Positions 50,301 through 62,479 of a DNA stretch of 64,000 nucleotides are shown piece by piece. Source of the DNA: Geosiphon pyriformis (taxonomy: Eukaryota > Glomeromycota > Glomeromycetes > Archaeosporales > Geosiphonaceae); contig JAAOMT010000040.1 in NCBI GenBank assembly GCA_016748015.1, positions 694,028-758,027 of the forward strand, given 5' to 3'. The translations under genes were made by a program, and so were the position numbers. Below the pieces are notes generated by a model. The model searched no databases. It saw only the letters and a program-made list of their open reading frames with translations, and was not told the DNA's origin. Position 1 is the first letter of the stretch. The number at the start of each line of letters is the position of its first letter.

Positions 50301-50650
50301 ATCGATGCTAACTTAGTTTCTTTCTGCATGCCTTGACTCAAAAATTGATTTTAACTATTTTTCAATTTAAAATTGAAAGAACAACTACTGATGCTAGAAT
50401 CTTCTTCTATGATTTTTTTTTTAATAATCACAAAATTTCTTTCTCTTTTCGTTGGGCCAACTTGATTAATCTAACCCATTGCTATATATAGAAAAAGATC
50501 ATAACATCTTTTATTATTCAACTCAAAAACACTTTTTAAGCATTCTATAATGATCAACTTCTATAAATTTAATGCTGTTAATTTTAGAGAAAAACTTTTC
50601 ACTGATCGCGCGATTAATGAAGGATATCAAATTGACAAAGTCATTTTCAT
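47364..50650. other. AT-rich intergenic region between lipase-like genes A and B
   Basis: About 3.3 kb. Short frames such as 48195-48422 and 49605-49844 are low-complexity and unsupported. I see only the presumed promoter of gene A near 47364-47600. Confidence 0.5.
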
Positions 50651-51905
50651 TCATAATTTCTTATAATCTTTAAATATAACGCTTTTTGGGGAAGTAGCCT
50701 TTTCGACGTTTGCCATTGTATCATCCGGACAGAGACTCATATCATACCCAAAATAAGGACCATTATGAGGATTAGAAATGTAGCCGTTTGAAATTTGTGC
50801 ACCACCATTGCATTCCTTTTAAAACAAAATTTTTTAAGAATTCATATATTAACTAATTAAATGGCAAAAAAATGAATAAAATATAAATTTTTGATACCGT
50901 ATTTTCAAAATTCGTTTCTGTGCTGGAACATCGATAAACCTCGAAAGTCTGATTTTGACAATCACAATTTTGCTCGCGAGTGATCCAATATTCTGTTCCA
51001 AGATGTTTGAATAATTTTTGACCATTCTCATCTGACAAAGGAAAATGTGGAACATAATCATTTGCATTGGTAACCCGAAAAATTGGATATATTTTCTCAT
51101 TTGCATGTTTTGCAAAATTTAGATCCCCAATCCTAGGCTGTCCAAATGTGTATACTTGAATGTCATTATCTGGAAATCTTCTTCTTAATGTCAAAGCTAA
51201 AAGAACGGCATGTGCTAAAAAATAATAAAAAGTATAGAAATTGGGTAAAAATTTAATTAAATGAAAACGATTGGATAGGAATAAATTTTTTTAATCATAA
51301 TATTTATGTGATCATTTACCTCCACCTAAACCATGACCCACTAATCGATATTTATAATTTTTTGTCTCCTTTGTATGTCCTTCAAGCTGATTTAAAATTT
51401 TAGTTGCACCTTCAGTTGATTCTAGTAACAAATGACGAGAAATCATTCCTGACTCAAAAAAAGGGTAATGAACAAGGGGTGGTCGTTTTTTGCTCCATTG
51501 ACGCTGATTTTGTCGTTCAGCATTAGATCTAAGAGAGATTATAATTTCTCCATGATCATTGCTTGTATAAATTTTGGCTGAGTAAGTTATCAAGAATAGA
51601 GAAAAGAAGAAATTGTTTTAAAAAAATGCCAGTGAATATATTTTGAAAACAAAAAATTATTTAAAAATTTCAAAAAAGTGAAGCTTACCGAATATTTTTT
51701 TTTGAATTAAATCCTCTTCATCGACGAGACAGTAAGCTTTATTAGCATAATATGCATATTTTTTTAAGTTGTTCAAGATTTTTTCATCGATAACACGTTC
51801 TTTTGAAGCGTTAGAAGATCGTTTTTCATCCACTTTTCGTTTTTCAATCCTTGGAGATTTTATTATTGGAAAATTTTGGGAATTATGATAATCAAGAAAT
51901 TTGAA

Positions 51906-51941
<36 letters not shown>

Positions 51942-52223
51942 GGCGCTGGATTTTTTGATTTCTCGTGACAATTTAATTGAAGGGTTTTTTTGATAATTAT
52001 TGTTGAATTTTATATTTTTACTAAAAGAAAAATATCTAGTAAAGAATAGATGCAATGAAAGGTTTTTTGAGAATGACTTATCATTCGAACGTATAGATAT
52101 TAAGATAAATGTTAAAAGTATCAAAGAAAAAAAGCATATTAAATTCTTTAGTCGAATATGTTTGCGTAAAAAAAGAACAAATTTGTCTGTGAACATTTTT
52201 AAAAGTTTTGATCCTTGCATCAT
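50651..52223 (-). CDS. class-3 lipase-like protein B with altered nucleophile elbow, N-terminal anchor
   Basis: 424 residues deduced from exons 52223-51689, 51577-51320, 51214-50898 and 50815-50651. Start chosen at the first ATG (MMQGSKLLKMF); upstream frame sequence lacks ATG. A strong anchor follows (LICFFSLILLTFILISI, about residues 29-45), then a low-complexity linker with ten Asn encoded by a microsatellite. The core begins at KKYAYYANKAYCL. The oxyanion position reads IIISLRSN in place of FRGT. The elbow is LVGHGLGG, with Gly for Ser. Then come VYTFGQPRIGDLNF, VTNANDYVPHFP (Asp), TEYWI, a C-D-C pair, and HNGPYFGYDM (His). Intron phases match genes A and C. Catalysis by the usual Ser-Asp-His triad is not possible as read. 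Role unknown; outer-surface or lumenal location is likely. Confidence 0.82.
51907..51941 (-). repeat. coding (AAT)n microsatellite in lipase-like gene B
   Basis: Eleven to twelve trinucleotide units inside exon 1, read as AAT on the coding strand to give a run of ten or more Asn in the linker between the membrane anchor and the lipase core. Confidence 0.95.
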
Positions 52224-53239
52224 CCTAAGGAAATAAAATCTCAATTAGCTTGTCTCTAATACTTTTTTTTTGAAGGTCTCAGCTGACTAAATCAAAACAT
52301 TTTGTGGTTTTCTGATGATTTGTATGGGCGGCAACAAATTAAGAAATATCGTTTCCATTCCCGCTTTGACACTCTCTTTGCTAAATTGGAAGACGTTTTT
52401 TCAGGCGCTTATGACCTAAAAAGGGTAAATTATGAAGATCATTATATTTAGCCTCACGGGTAAAAGATCTGTTTCTTTAGGGTCAATTAATGAACGCGAT
52501 TGTCAAAAAACAAACATATCAAGAAAAAATTAATAATGGTTGCATTCTCAACAATTGACTAGGGTTGGTTACTTTGGAAATTTTTGTTTATTTTCGTATA
52601 CCTAGACTGGAAGTTTTGTAAGAATTGAACTTAATGTCATTGTTTGCTTAGGTTAAAAACACCCCCAAAAAAATCATGAAAATTGAGATACGATCTTAAA
52701 ACTGGTTTTTTCCCAAAGATATTCCGAAAGGAAATATCGAGCTAATCTAAAAGTTGGTCCCTTTTTGTAAATGACATTGTTAAAACCTCACGCATTTAAA
52801 CCATAATAAGCAAAAATTGACACATTATATTTGATGTCTAGTATTTTACCTGAAAAATTTTTGCGGTCATTTTTAAGATTTTACCAGAATACATGCCCAT
52901 TGTTAAAGATCGTTCGGCCTTTCGGTCAAAATTCTAGAAATAAACGGGTGCATCTTGTCAAGTAAAGTTTGGATGGGGAATATTTTATTTAGATGATAAC
53001 AAAACATATTTTTTTGGCAAATATTATTCAAATAAAATATGTCCATTTTTGAAATAGTAATAGGGGTTTAGTAAAATTTTGACGTAATACAGATCAAAAT
53101 TATTAGGCCAAAATTACTTTTGCTACCTGGAAAATTTTTTTTATATTATTTTTTTAATTTTTTACTTCATTTTCAACAACTATTTCCTCGCTATTTATAA
53201 CCAATGAAAAGTAAAAGATTTTAAGAATTCTGTTCATCT

Positions 53240-53300
53240 TAGGCCGAGTGGTTAAGCCATATAAGAGAAAGTTGAATATAGCGATGTAAATTTGAATTGC
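53240..53300 (+). pseudogene. tRNA-like relic (Ser/Leu-type D-arm)
   Basis: AGGCCGAGTGGTTAAGCC at 53241-53258 matches the D-arm/A-box of eukaryotic tRNA-Ser or tRNA-Leu. About 30 bases later AAATTTGAATTGC (53288-53300) stands where a decayed B-box (GGTTCGAATCC) would be. There is no pairing acceptor stem and the anticodon stem is not convincing. It is either a pseudogene or the head of an old tRNA-derived SINE. Confidence 0.35.
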
Positions 53301-56300
53301 AAAAAGTTTTTGATTTTATTTACTAATTAAACGTAAAAAGATACATATGAGAGGGATAAAATCTATTATAAGTTTTGTAAATAAAAAATCAACATATTAA
53401 ATAATCCTTATCTCTTTTACCCACTAAAGTTTGTAGACCAAATTGTTTTTTTGTAAATATTAATGAAAAAAAATTCACATTTAATTTGTATAATTGAAGA
53501 ATATGACTATTTTCTCGCTGTCATTAATAGAAAATCTCGGGAAAAACGCGTTCTTTCACAGACATAGTAATATTTGATAATGATTCATCAACAGATAGGG
53601 AACGAAAAGAATGTCATGTTTTATCATTGTTTTCTGATCGACATTTGATATGGGATGGGATGGGATGACAGACCTATTTATCTACTTGATCAATATTTTT
53701 TTGAGAAAATTAAAAATTCATTTTTGGGGCCACTCATGAAGTCAAATCAGATTGCAAAAAAAAAAACTACATTTTTTTTTGTTCAAAATTTTATGAGAAT
53801 TATAAATATAAAATTTTAAAAGAGTTTTCAAATAATGGAAAATTTGTATTTATATTATTGAAATAAATTCAAAATAATAATTTTTTTGAGAGGGATCTTC
53901 AAAATGATCAAATTTTGTTGCGTAAATAGAAAAATGGTCGAAATTTAGTAAAAGAATTGGAATCTTTTGAAAAACGGGTTTATAGAATATCAAAAAAAAT
54001 TCTAATTGGATGAAGTAACAAAATTTTCCCATAGAATCGCTTCAGATTTAATTTAAATTAGATTTGTTGCTTGAGAAAGTTGATTCAACAACACAAATAA
54101 GTTTTGATTATCGTTAGATATTCAAGAAATCATTGATCATGAAATTAATCACTTAATAAACATAAATAAACTTGATTTATAATATTTTTATTCGAGAAAA
54201 AAGTGATACATTTAATATGAATTGGATTTCGTTTTACCATCTGTTTATAGCTTGAAATAATTTTGAACTAAATGTTTTCAATTTTTCAGGGTCAAAATAC
54301 GTCTAACGCTTATTGTCTAATTTTAAAATATTTTCTGTGTTACCTTCATATCCTTCTTTTAATAAATTTCATAAATTTTCAAATTGATTAAAGATTGAAT
54401 TATTTAATAAAACTTAAAACCCCAAAAATTACAACAATTTCTAATAGATTTTGGTAGTTTTGGTGTTATTGCAATTATAATGATTTGAATTTTTGTAAAA
54501 GATATCTTTAGATTCTACAACATCCTAAATAAATCATATCTTTATGCAAGACTTATTATTATAAAAGGTTTAAGAATTTAATTATTATTTCAAATGATTA
54601 TTTTCATTTAGAATACTGTTTAAAATATCATACTTTGACTTTTGGAATTTTGTAAAGTTTAAAATTATTTTAAATAATCAAATGATAAAAAATTAAATAG
54701 TTGCTTATTTATTTACAAAGAATATTTTGAAGAAAAATATCAAAGAGTTTTAAAAAATTTTAACAGAAAATTTTATAAAAAATTCTTAAATACAATAACT
54801 TATGACTCACAATTTAAAAAATTGTTATATATTTCGTTAATTAATTTATGTTTTTTAAAATAAGTAATTTTTTTTATATTTTATAACACATATTTAATTT
54901 GTGTTTATCTGTTTTAACATAATTGTTTTAAAAATTTTTATCAAGTTTCTAGAAAATAATAAATTATTCTATAATTTTTATTATTTTAGTTATTTTTCAA
55001 AAATAATGTATGTTTAATAAAGATACTATTTTATAATTTTTATAATTTTGCTTTTATCTTATATTTTTCATGTGTGTTTAATAATATAATGTATTTAAGT
55101 AAATTATATTATCTTTATATTTAATGAAAATAAAAGAAAATCCAAAAATATATATTTTTATTTATTAATAATTTTAAGTATAGACTTAAATTTTTTTAAG
55201 ATATAAATTTCTTTAAAATTAAAAAACAATAATAATAATAATAAAAATTAGTTCAAATAAATAAATTAATCAACTGACCCAATAAAGATTTAAGTCTTAT
55301 ATAATTTTAAACTGAAAAGGAAAAAAATATTTTATAACTTTTTGTATTTTATCATATTATCAAAGTTTCTACCTTTAGATGTAATATTTTTTTTAGTAAA
55401 TTAATTCATAAATGCATTTTTCAGCAGACTTTTTTTGTAAATTTTGAATTTTGCTTTTTTATTTATTGGAAGCTTCAATTTACCTGTCTTTAAGAATTGT
55501 ATATTATTCTTACCAAACTCGGTTACCTTAATCTCATATTTAAAAGTTTGAGCAATGTGGTAAATGTTTAATGTTTGTTGTTTGTGCTTAATTGTCAAAC
55601 AAACACATTCATAATACGAATTGTTGGGTTTTGTGGAAATATTTGAAACTATTTTAGTTCATGGAATATATTTAGCGTGATTCACGTTATACAACTCTAA
55701 AAAATAAAAATATGCGACCTTAACCTAATGGGTTAGAATGAATGCTAAATTTCCTAATGAAAAAACCTTTCAGACCGAGTTACATAATTTTCTCATCTAA
55801 CTTAAAATATTTAAAACAGTCGATGTTTTATAACAGTTTAAATTTACAAAAGACCCAATTTCTCATTATTCCATTATGTAGATAGAATGTTTATTGTCCA
55901 TCCAAGAATCACAAATTTTCAAAAATATATTTTTTTTTATTTGGTTTAAATTTATTCATTGTATTCTTTAAAAAATAATCTAATTTGATTATTTATTCAG
56001 TTTATTAATTTTTCAATAAGCGTTAATACAGGTTTAAATATATTTTCAAGATATATTTTTTTTAATGTTTAATTATTTATATTTTATGTTTTTATTACAA
56101 TAAATACATTTTTGTGTTATCAATTTTTCAAACAATTTGTTTAATGTTGATGCTTTTTTTTTAAAATTTTTCTAATTTTTAAATATAATAAAAATCAAAG
56201 ATATTATCTTTCTGAAATTTTGAAATTGTAACCATTGTTTGTAAGCTTTTCGATATTATCAATTTCTTTTTTTTTTCAAAAATCAATAATTTCAATTATA

Positions 56301-56450
56301 TTTTTTAATCATATATATATATATATGTAAAAATTTATATTTATTTAATAATACATATTTTATTAATTAATAAATATTTTTATTCTTTTTTAAAAAAAAT
56401 GTTATTTTAAATATTTTTTTGAATTAATCAATTTTTTTAAGCATTGTATT

Positions 56451-56453
<3 letters not shown>

Positions 56454-56482
<29 letters not shown>
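56454..56482. repeat. (TA)n microsatellite
   Basis: About 14 uninterrupted AT dinucleotides. A shorter run lies near 56310-56325. Confidence 0.9.
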
Positions 56483-56485
<3 letters not shown>

Positions 56486-56920
56486 TATATTTATATTTTT
56501 CAAACATTAATTTAATTTAATTTTTATTAATTATTGAAATTTAGAAATAAATTTATCATGTTCAATAAATGTGTTAATTTTTATATTTTTAAAATAATTT
56601 TTTTTTGATTTTAAAAAATTTTTGGTTATAATAAGTAGTTTAAAAAATAAAATTTTTATAATACAATTATCATGTTGCCAATAATTTTATTCACTTTTAC
56701 AATAAATATTAAATGTAAAAAAAATATTAATCAAAAATTTTATATTTGAAGGTTACTTTAAAATTAAAATTTTCAATTAACACAAATAATAATTGGGTTA
56801 CCCATATTTAATAATATGTTAAAAAGGTTAATAAAAATTACAATAATAAGATGTTAAAATAAAATAATAGTAGTGAAATATATTTTTATAAGATTATTAA
56901 ACAAAAATTATCATTTTGTC

Positions 56921-56947
56921 AATAATAATAATAATAATAATAATAAT
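56921..56947. repeat. (AAT)n microsatellite
   Basis: Nine trinucleotide units, at the left edge of a less AT-rich island. Confidence 0.9.
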
Positions 56948-57865
56948 GTTTATTGTAATCCCGATATTCCTGTCTCTGCCGGTTACACATGATTCATAAA
57001 TAGGTTGTTATTATCTGCTCCCAAAAACCAAGCTTCAAAAGTATACGGGAATATCTTAAATTGTAATACTTTATGTGATCTGTAAAGTTTCGTGCGAGCC
57101 CGTGAAATTTAATTTTTTGACAGGCGGCACAAGAAGATCCCGGGGCTAATCATCTTTGCAAATCTGAGATGGTTCAGTTGATTTGTTGGTGGTACACTTG
57201 GTCAAAATCATTTACCCCTGATTCCTGCATGTGATAATAAAAATAAAAATGGCAAGGTATATGTGGGCTTGCCCTACACTCGGTAAGGGTGTTTTTTGAC
57301 AGCTTCATATGCTTTCCACATTTGATCCTTTTGACCATTTTTATAAAGTTTATCGGATACGTGTTGCCTTTGGTTCAATGCATCACTATATAAATAATTA
57401 TACTCCATTTTTCATTTTGAGTAAACTTGTGCTCAGGCCTAATTACCACTTGTAAATCATCCCTTTTGCCAAAAAACGCCTATTCTGCATTTTCATAAAA
57501 TTATTTCGTCCATAAACCTTCCTTTTCTTTTTATGATGATCTTCTTTAAATGTTTCCGATGCCTGCTAGGGTGTAAACATCTGATTCTAGCCAACTCGTA
57601 CCTATTGAATTCCCATATCAAAACACGTTAAATTGAGAATCATCTTCCCTATTGTAATCAATAACGTCTGTGCTGCTGCTGCTTCCTTAGGCTACCTTCG
57701 TATCAAAAATTTATAATTTCCCAAAAATTGTCTGATTCTTGAATGGTCACAATCTACTAGTTTTTATACAGGTTGCTTGTAAAGTTTATTATTTTTTTCG
57801 ATGGTTTTACATTAATTGCTTATATTCAAAAAGGAGGTTTCATATTTCGCGAAATATGTGACAAC

Positions 57866-57889
57866 ATAATAATAATAATAATAATAATA
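57866..57889. repeat. (AAT)n microsatellite
   Basis: Seven to eight trinucleotide units, close to the right edge of the same island. Confidence 0.9.
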
Positions 57890-58483
57890 GAGTAACATTA
57901 GTATATACTAAGAAACAATTTAAAGAAAAATTTGGGAGATTCAAAAGTGCATTTTTTAAGGAAATATTTTATATTAGTTCTGAGAAAAAGAATTAGAGTT
58001 GGGCTAATTTTAATGTTCGGGACTATTTTTAGGTAAGATGGTCGCAGATCAGACCGATTTTAACGTTAATGCTTTTCACGAAAAAAAAACGAACCAAACA
58101 GGTCAAAACACCTAACATTTTTGTAATCTTTTTAGAAGAATAATATCTCGCATTGAAATTTTATTTTTTAGAAAAGAATAAACGAGAAAAAAAACGAAAA
58201 ATTTAAAATCAAAAACGCGTATTTACAAAAATATCTAGCGAAAAAAAATCTACAAGAAAAAAAATCAAGGGTCTTAAAAGAGAAAAAACATTTGTAGCAA
58301 ATTAAATTTTAAATCAAAAATTAAAAGTTCTGAGGATTTTCGTCTTTTTTTAATTTGGAAAGGGATGAAATTATATTATATCAAACTGAATGCATATGAA
58401 TCATCATCATTACAAACTAAACGAAATAAAATAAAATATTTTGGCCAAAGGGATGAACAGAGAAAATAAAGCAATCTTTTCAT

Positions 58484-59443
58484 TCACCACAACCCAGGAT
58501 TAATGCGAGATACATCTTCTTGTCGATATGAACAATCAAATGGAGAAATTGGAGGTGGTAATGTACGATCGCATGAGTCAAGCACGTCACGTAGGCTTTG
58601 ATGGGAGTGTAATGCTTTTTTGGATAGTGAATTTACCCATGAATGAGATTCAGAGTGAAGGCGAGGAGCGTATGGTTTCTTACATTCAATAGGTTCAAGA
58701 CGTTCGCGAATTTGTTGATCTTGGGGTTTGGGGATTATTTCATCATGATTGATTTTTTGAGCAGGGCTCGCAGAATCAGGAATAGTGGCTAACATTGGTA
58801 TCTGTTCATCTGACGAATATCCGCGCAAGGTCGGTGAACCATGCTCAGATTCATCAGAATTGACTCCACTATTACCAGGATGAGAAGATTCTGAGGCTGG
58901 ACTTTTCGGAGCTATTTCTGGATTATTGTTGTTAATGTTTCCAGCAGCATCTCTTCTTAGTTTCTTTAATGTGCATGCGGCAATGTGTCTGGCTAAAAAA
59001 CCAGAGCGCGTAAAAGATTTCGTGCAACCACTGACAGGACAGTGTTGTGATATATTTGGTGATTCTTGTAAGATATATGTTATTGCGTGATATGCTGGTT
59101 GATTTTTAATGTAGATTGTGGTATTGCGAAACATCACCATAGGATTTTTACCCCTGCGTTGAGGATCTTTTCTTTTGAATTGTTTTTCGTGAATCTTTTT
59201 GTGACGCGTCAATTCATCAGAGCGCGAGAAGCATTTTTCGCATGCTGGACATTTATGAGGTTTTTCACCTGTATGTATTTTCAAATGACGTGTTAGATGC
59301 TCTAGTCGAACAAAATTTTTTTGGCACATTCGACATTTGTAAGGTCTTTTGCCTTCGTCATTAAGTGAATCAACATAAAGATCGGAAAACAAGGTTGGTT
59401 GAGGCTCCGATTCTTGAGGAATCTTGTGAAGAGTTTTTGCCAT
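58484..59443 (-). CDS. C2H2 zinc-finger transcription regulator, Mig1/CreA-like
   Basis: Intronless frame of 319 codons starting at the ATG at 59443. Two classical fingers in tandem: finger 1 (C37, C40, H53, H57) with recognition segment RLEHLTRH, the linker HTGEKPH, and finger 2 (C65, C68, H81, H85) with RSDELTRH. This pair is the hallmark of Mig1/CreA-type carbon-repression and related regulators that contact G-rich sites. A separate, unusual third motif at residues 135-157 has C-x4-C-x12-H-x3-C (C2HC) and follows a 50-residue spacer with a basic segment ([13 protein letters not shown]). The C-terminal half is Ser/Pro-rich and ends with a short aromatic stretch. Nuclear DNA-binding role is predicted; actual targets are unknown. 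The gene sits between two lipase-like genes, which need not imply regulation. Confidence 0.85.
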   Translation of the reverse strand: MAKTLHKIPQESEPQPTLFSDLYVDSLNDEGKRPYKCRMCQKNFVRLEHLTRHLKIHTGEKPHKCPACEKCFSRSDELTRHKKIHEKQFKRKDPQRRGKNPMVMFRNTTIYIKNQPAYHAITYILQESPNISQHCPVSGCTKSFTRSGFLARHIAACTLKKLRRDAAGNINNNNPEIAPKSPASESSHPGNSGVNSDESEHGSPTLRGYSSDEQIPMLATIPDSASPAQKINHDEIIPKPQDQQIRERLEPIECKKPYAPRLHSESHSWVNSLSKKALHSHQSLRDVLDSCDRTLPPPISPFDCSYRQEDVSRINPGLW

Positions 59444-62400
59444 GAATTTTTATTTTAAGGTATTAGCTCGTTGCTTTAGAAATGTTGTGCTTTTCAGTTT
59501 TTACTTTCAACTTTGATAAAGTTAAGAGAAGAGAGAGAAATAAAAGGATTGAGCTATACGTCGCAGTCGTAGGAACTTTGTATTTTTAGTCGTGTCCCGT
59601 TTTCCCAAGGAAAGTGAATTGATGAGGTGTTTTGAAAGGGAAAGGGAAGATTAAGAAACGTAAAATTATGTATTGGCTTTAGAGCGCGGATAGAAAGTTA
59701 TTGGAAATCTTATATTTATACTAGAGCCTCGTGAATTATGATTTCAGCGGTATTGTCCTAAATTTGGCACAAGATTTTCTGACGATGTGGCAGGTGAGAC
59801 ACATTATCTTGCCTCTGTTTCGCCATCGCATTTAGAGGAAATAAACGGGAACTGTGGGAATAGAAAACTAAATTTTCGAAATATCAATTATTATCATGCG
59901 TGGTAGTAAAGGGGTAAAAAAGTAAACTCAATTTTTTTTCATTCTTCAATTATCCTGATTATGCTAATCAACTTATTAATAAAAATCATCAGCCTCTTAT
60001 GAAACTTGTGTGCATTGACTTACATTAAAAAATAGTAAGTCAGGCGTCGAATGATCAAACGAGACTGTTCCCAATGCTCACAAGAAAAGGATAAAATTGG
60101 TAAGGAAATATGTAAATCTTGGGTGGGGAGAATATGTGCAACGGAAAAAACTGACCTGGTCCTGTCAAAAAATTTGCCTTTTCATTTTTGTCTCTTACGC
60201 TGCAGTAACACGCAGCCAAATTGCATGTTTTCCATGTGATGATTCATGCGGTGTCAGCAAAATACGAGGCAACACGAAACTCAATTGCTCTCTTTGACAT
60301 TTTTTTTATTGTCCTTAAACTAATATTTTTCTTATTTTCAACCTTGTATTGTCATTCAACTGCCCAAGCGCATTCTCACCATTGTTGTTGGTATTCTTGT
60401 CTTTAATTCGAAAGCTTCTATCCGTTGTACGAATAAACAGCGATTTAACCAGCTTTTTAGCACATGTAAAATAAATAATGACATGTAGATAAAACGCGTC
60501 AGTATATGTCGAATTGTTCAATTCATACTAGAACCGGTTTCTTTTCTATACCTGTGTATCATTAAAACGCCGATGCGAAGGAATACTGAAAACAATGGTC
60601 ATGGGAGATAGTTGATCTGAGCGATATAGCGATAACAAATACATGGTCAACAAATTTATTTTATATTATATATATATATATTGTATTAGGTAGGTATAGA
60701 TTGTTCGTTTTAAAAAAAAAATCATTTAAAATTTCAACTCTAATCTTTCATCATTAAACATATTATCCCGCTTAACCAGCCTCTTTCTTGTTTTTTACAG
60801 ATATTTCTGCCACGTTTTCTTCTTATCGTGATACCGTCTTTTTTCACCATTATTAACTCATAAAACCTGCCTTTTTTAATCATCGAAATCAATCAAAGGT
60901 GATACAGGAAAAAAAACGACAGACTTCCATCCAACAACAAATAATTATCTAGAAGAAAGAAAAACCAAGAAGGGACAGAAAAGACTCGAAGGTTTGCCTT
61001 TTAAATATCTAAGGGAGAAAATCGGCAAATGCGGAAAGGCACCTGGTTTCCAATTAAATATTGTATCATCTTGCCTGCATCAATTTTATGCAATTTCACC
61101 TGAATTTTATAAAAACGACTATGTACATTGGGTTCTACCTTATTATTGATCACATGCTGATTCAGTGCTAACGCCGGTAAAAATCCTTTCAACAGCTGAT
61201 ATCAGGTGATTTTATGAAACCATGCGCAAAATGCGAGCAAATTTGATCGCGAGAATTATTCCGTCCACGCTACCTGCCACGCTTCCAAAAGAATTACCAA
61301 TTTAATATTTCAATTTTAGCGAATTATTTAACTGCAACTTAACGATATTAGGTTTATAATTTGAACATGACATTTTAAATTTTCAAAGCATCCATTGTCA
61401 GAATTAATAATACAGAATCAAGTTTTCTGTATTGATGATCCAACAACATATTTTAGGTTAGAAATAATTGGTAAATTTACGAGCTTTTCCAATCTCAAAA
61501 GAAATGAAATCTTTTTTTTTATACGTGAATTTTGGAATTGCATAAAAATTTATTATAAAATTTCTAATAAATTTGTATCAAACTTTTTAATTATGTAATT
61601 TACTTTGATTGTATTTCACTTGATACTTATATTTTGACAAATTATTATTACTTTTTATCAATGTGTGATGTTTAGGGCAAAATGGTATTTGATTTAATTA
61701 ATTCTAAATTTGCGCTTTATTAAAAATTAAAAGTTGATAAGATAAATAAATTTTTTAGAACTTGCTTAAATGGCTTAATTTAATTCAAAAAGAACAAATA
61801 ATGTTTTTAAAACAAAGTTTGAACTAAATAAAACAAGCTCACTTATTTGGTAGAAAATTGTATTAAAAAAACTATTGTGAGTTAAATATTTCAAAAAAAC
61901 TCATGTGTATTTTTGAACTTATTTACTTTATATTCTTGTAAACTTATAAATCAATAAAATAAATCACAGATTTAATTTATAAAAAAGCCATAATCAAAGA
62001 TAAAATGAAAAAAAAAGAGTTTAATAATTGAAAACCACAAATTTTATTTAAACTTATATTAAAATAATTAAAAAATGTGTAAAACAAAAACTTTTATTTA
62101 TGGGATTAATTTCAATAAAAAATTATTATAAATATTTTAATATTAATATGAGTATTGAAAGATATCTGTATTATAAGTTTAATTTACTAAAAATTTTATT
62201 TTTACATGAAACAATCTGGCTGTGTTTACAATCAAATATATTATTCTTATTTATGCTTCAATAGTTATAATGACTCTTAAAAAAAATCACAAACTATAGC
62301 ATTTATTTTAATTATATGATTATACAAGTCCTAACAAAAACAGTTACTTTCAAATTGATTGCTTTTTAAGTTAATATTATGTAAACTAAATGTAAAACTT

Positions 62401-62479
62401 TTTCAAAGAACATAAATATTCAATGGAGGGAAATTAATTTTTCTTATAATGAACTTCAAATTATAAATTTAAAAGTATC
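59444..62479. other. 5' flank of the zinc-finger gene and intergenic region
   Basis: The part 59444-61330 is visibly less AT-rich than most of the window and contains CG dinucleotides; it likely holds the promoter and 5' untranslated region. AAGGGG at 59909-59914 and GTGGGG near 60122-60128 match short STRE-like and Mig1-like motifs, which can occur by chance. From 61330 to 62479 it is AT-rich 3' flank of lipase-like gene C. Short frames near 60051-60406 and 61001-61192 have no recognisable domain. Confidence 0.4.

Larger units (their letters stand above)
52224..58483. other. long AT-rich intergenic region between lipase-like gene B and the zinc-finger gene
   Basis: About 6.3 kb with no supported protein gene. 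It contains a tRNA-like relic at 53240-53300, several microsatellites and a compositionally distinct, less AT-rich island at about 56950-57780. Short frames such as 53850-54032 and 55401-55598 show no recognisable domain. Confidence 0.45.

Noticed and set aside
57250-57295. Hairpin around GCCCTACACTCGGTAAGGG
   Set aside because: Pairing is short and loop composition unremarkable; no poly-T terminator logic applies in a fungal nuclear region.
57535-57595. Possible box C/D snoRNA (ATGATGA followed by CTGA about 50 bases later)
   Set aside because: No terminal stem and no D'/C' boxes; short motifs like these are frequent.
60051-60406. Three overlapping short plus-strand frames upstream of the zinc-finger gene
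   Set aside because: No recognisable domain, no splice connection, and they lie in the expected promoter/leader region.
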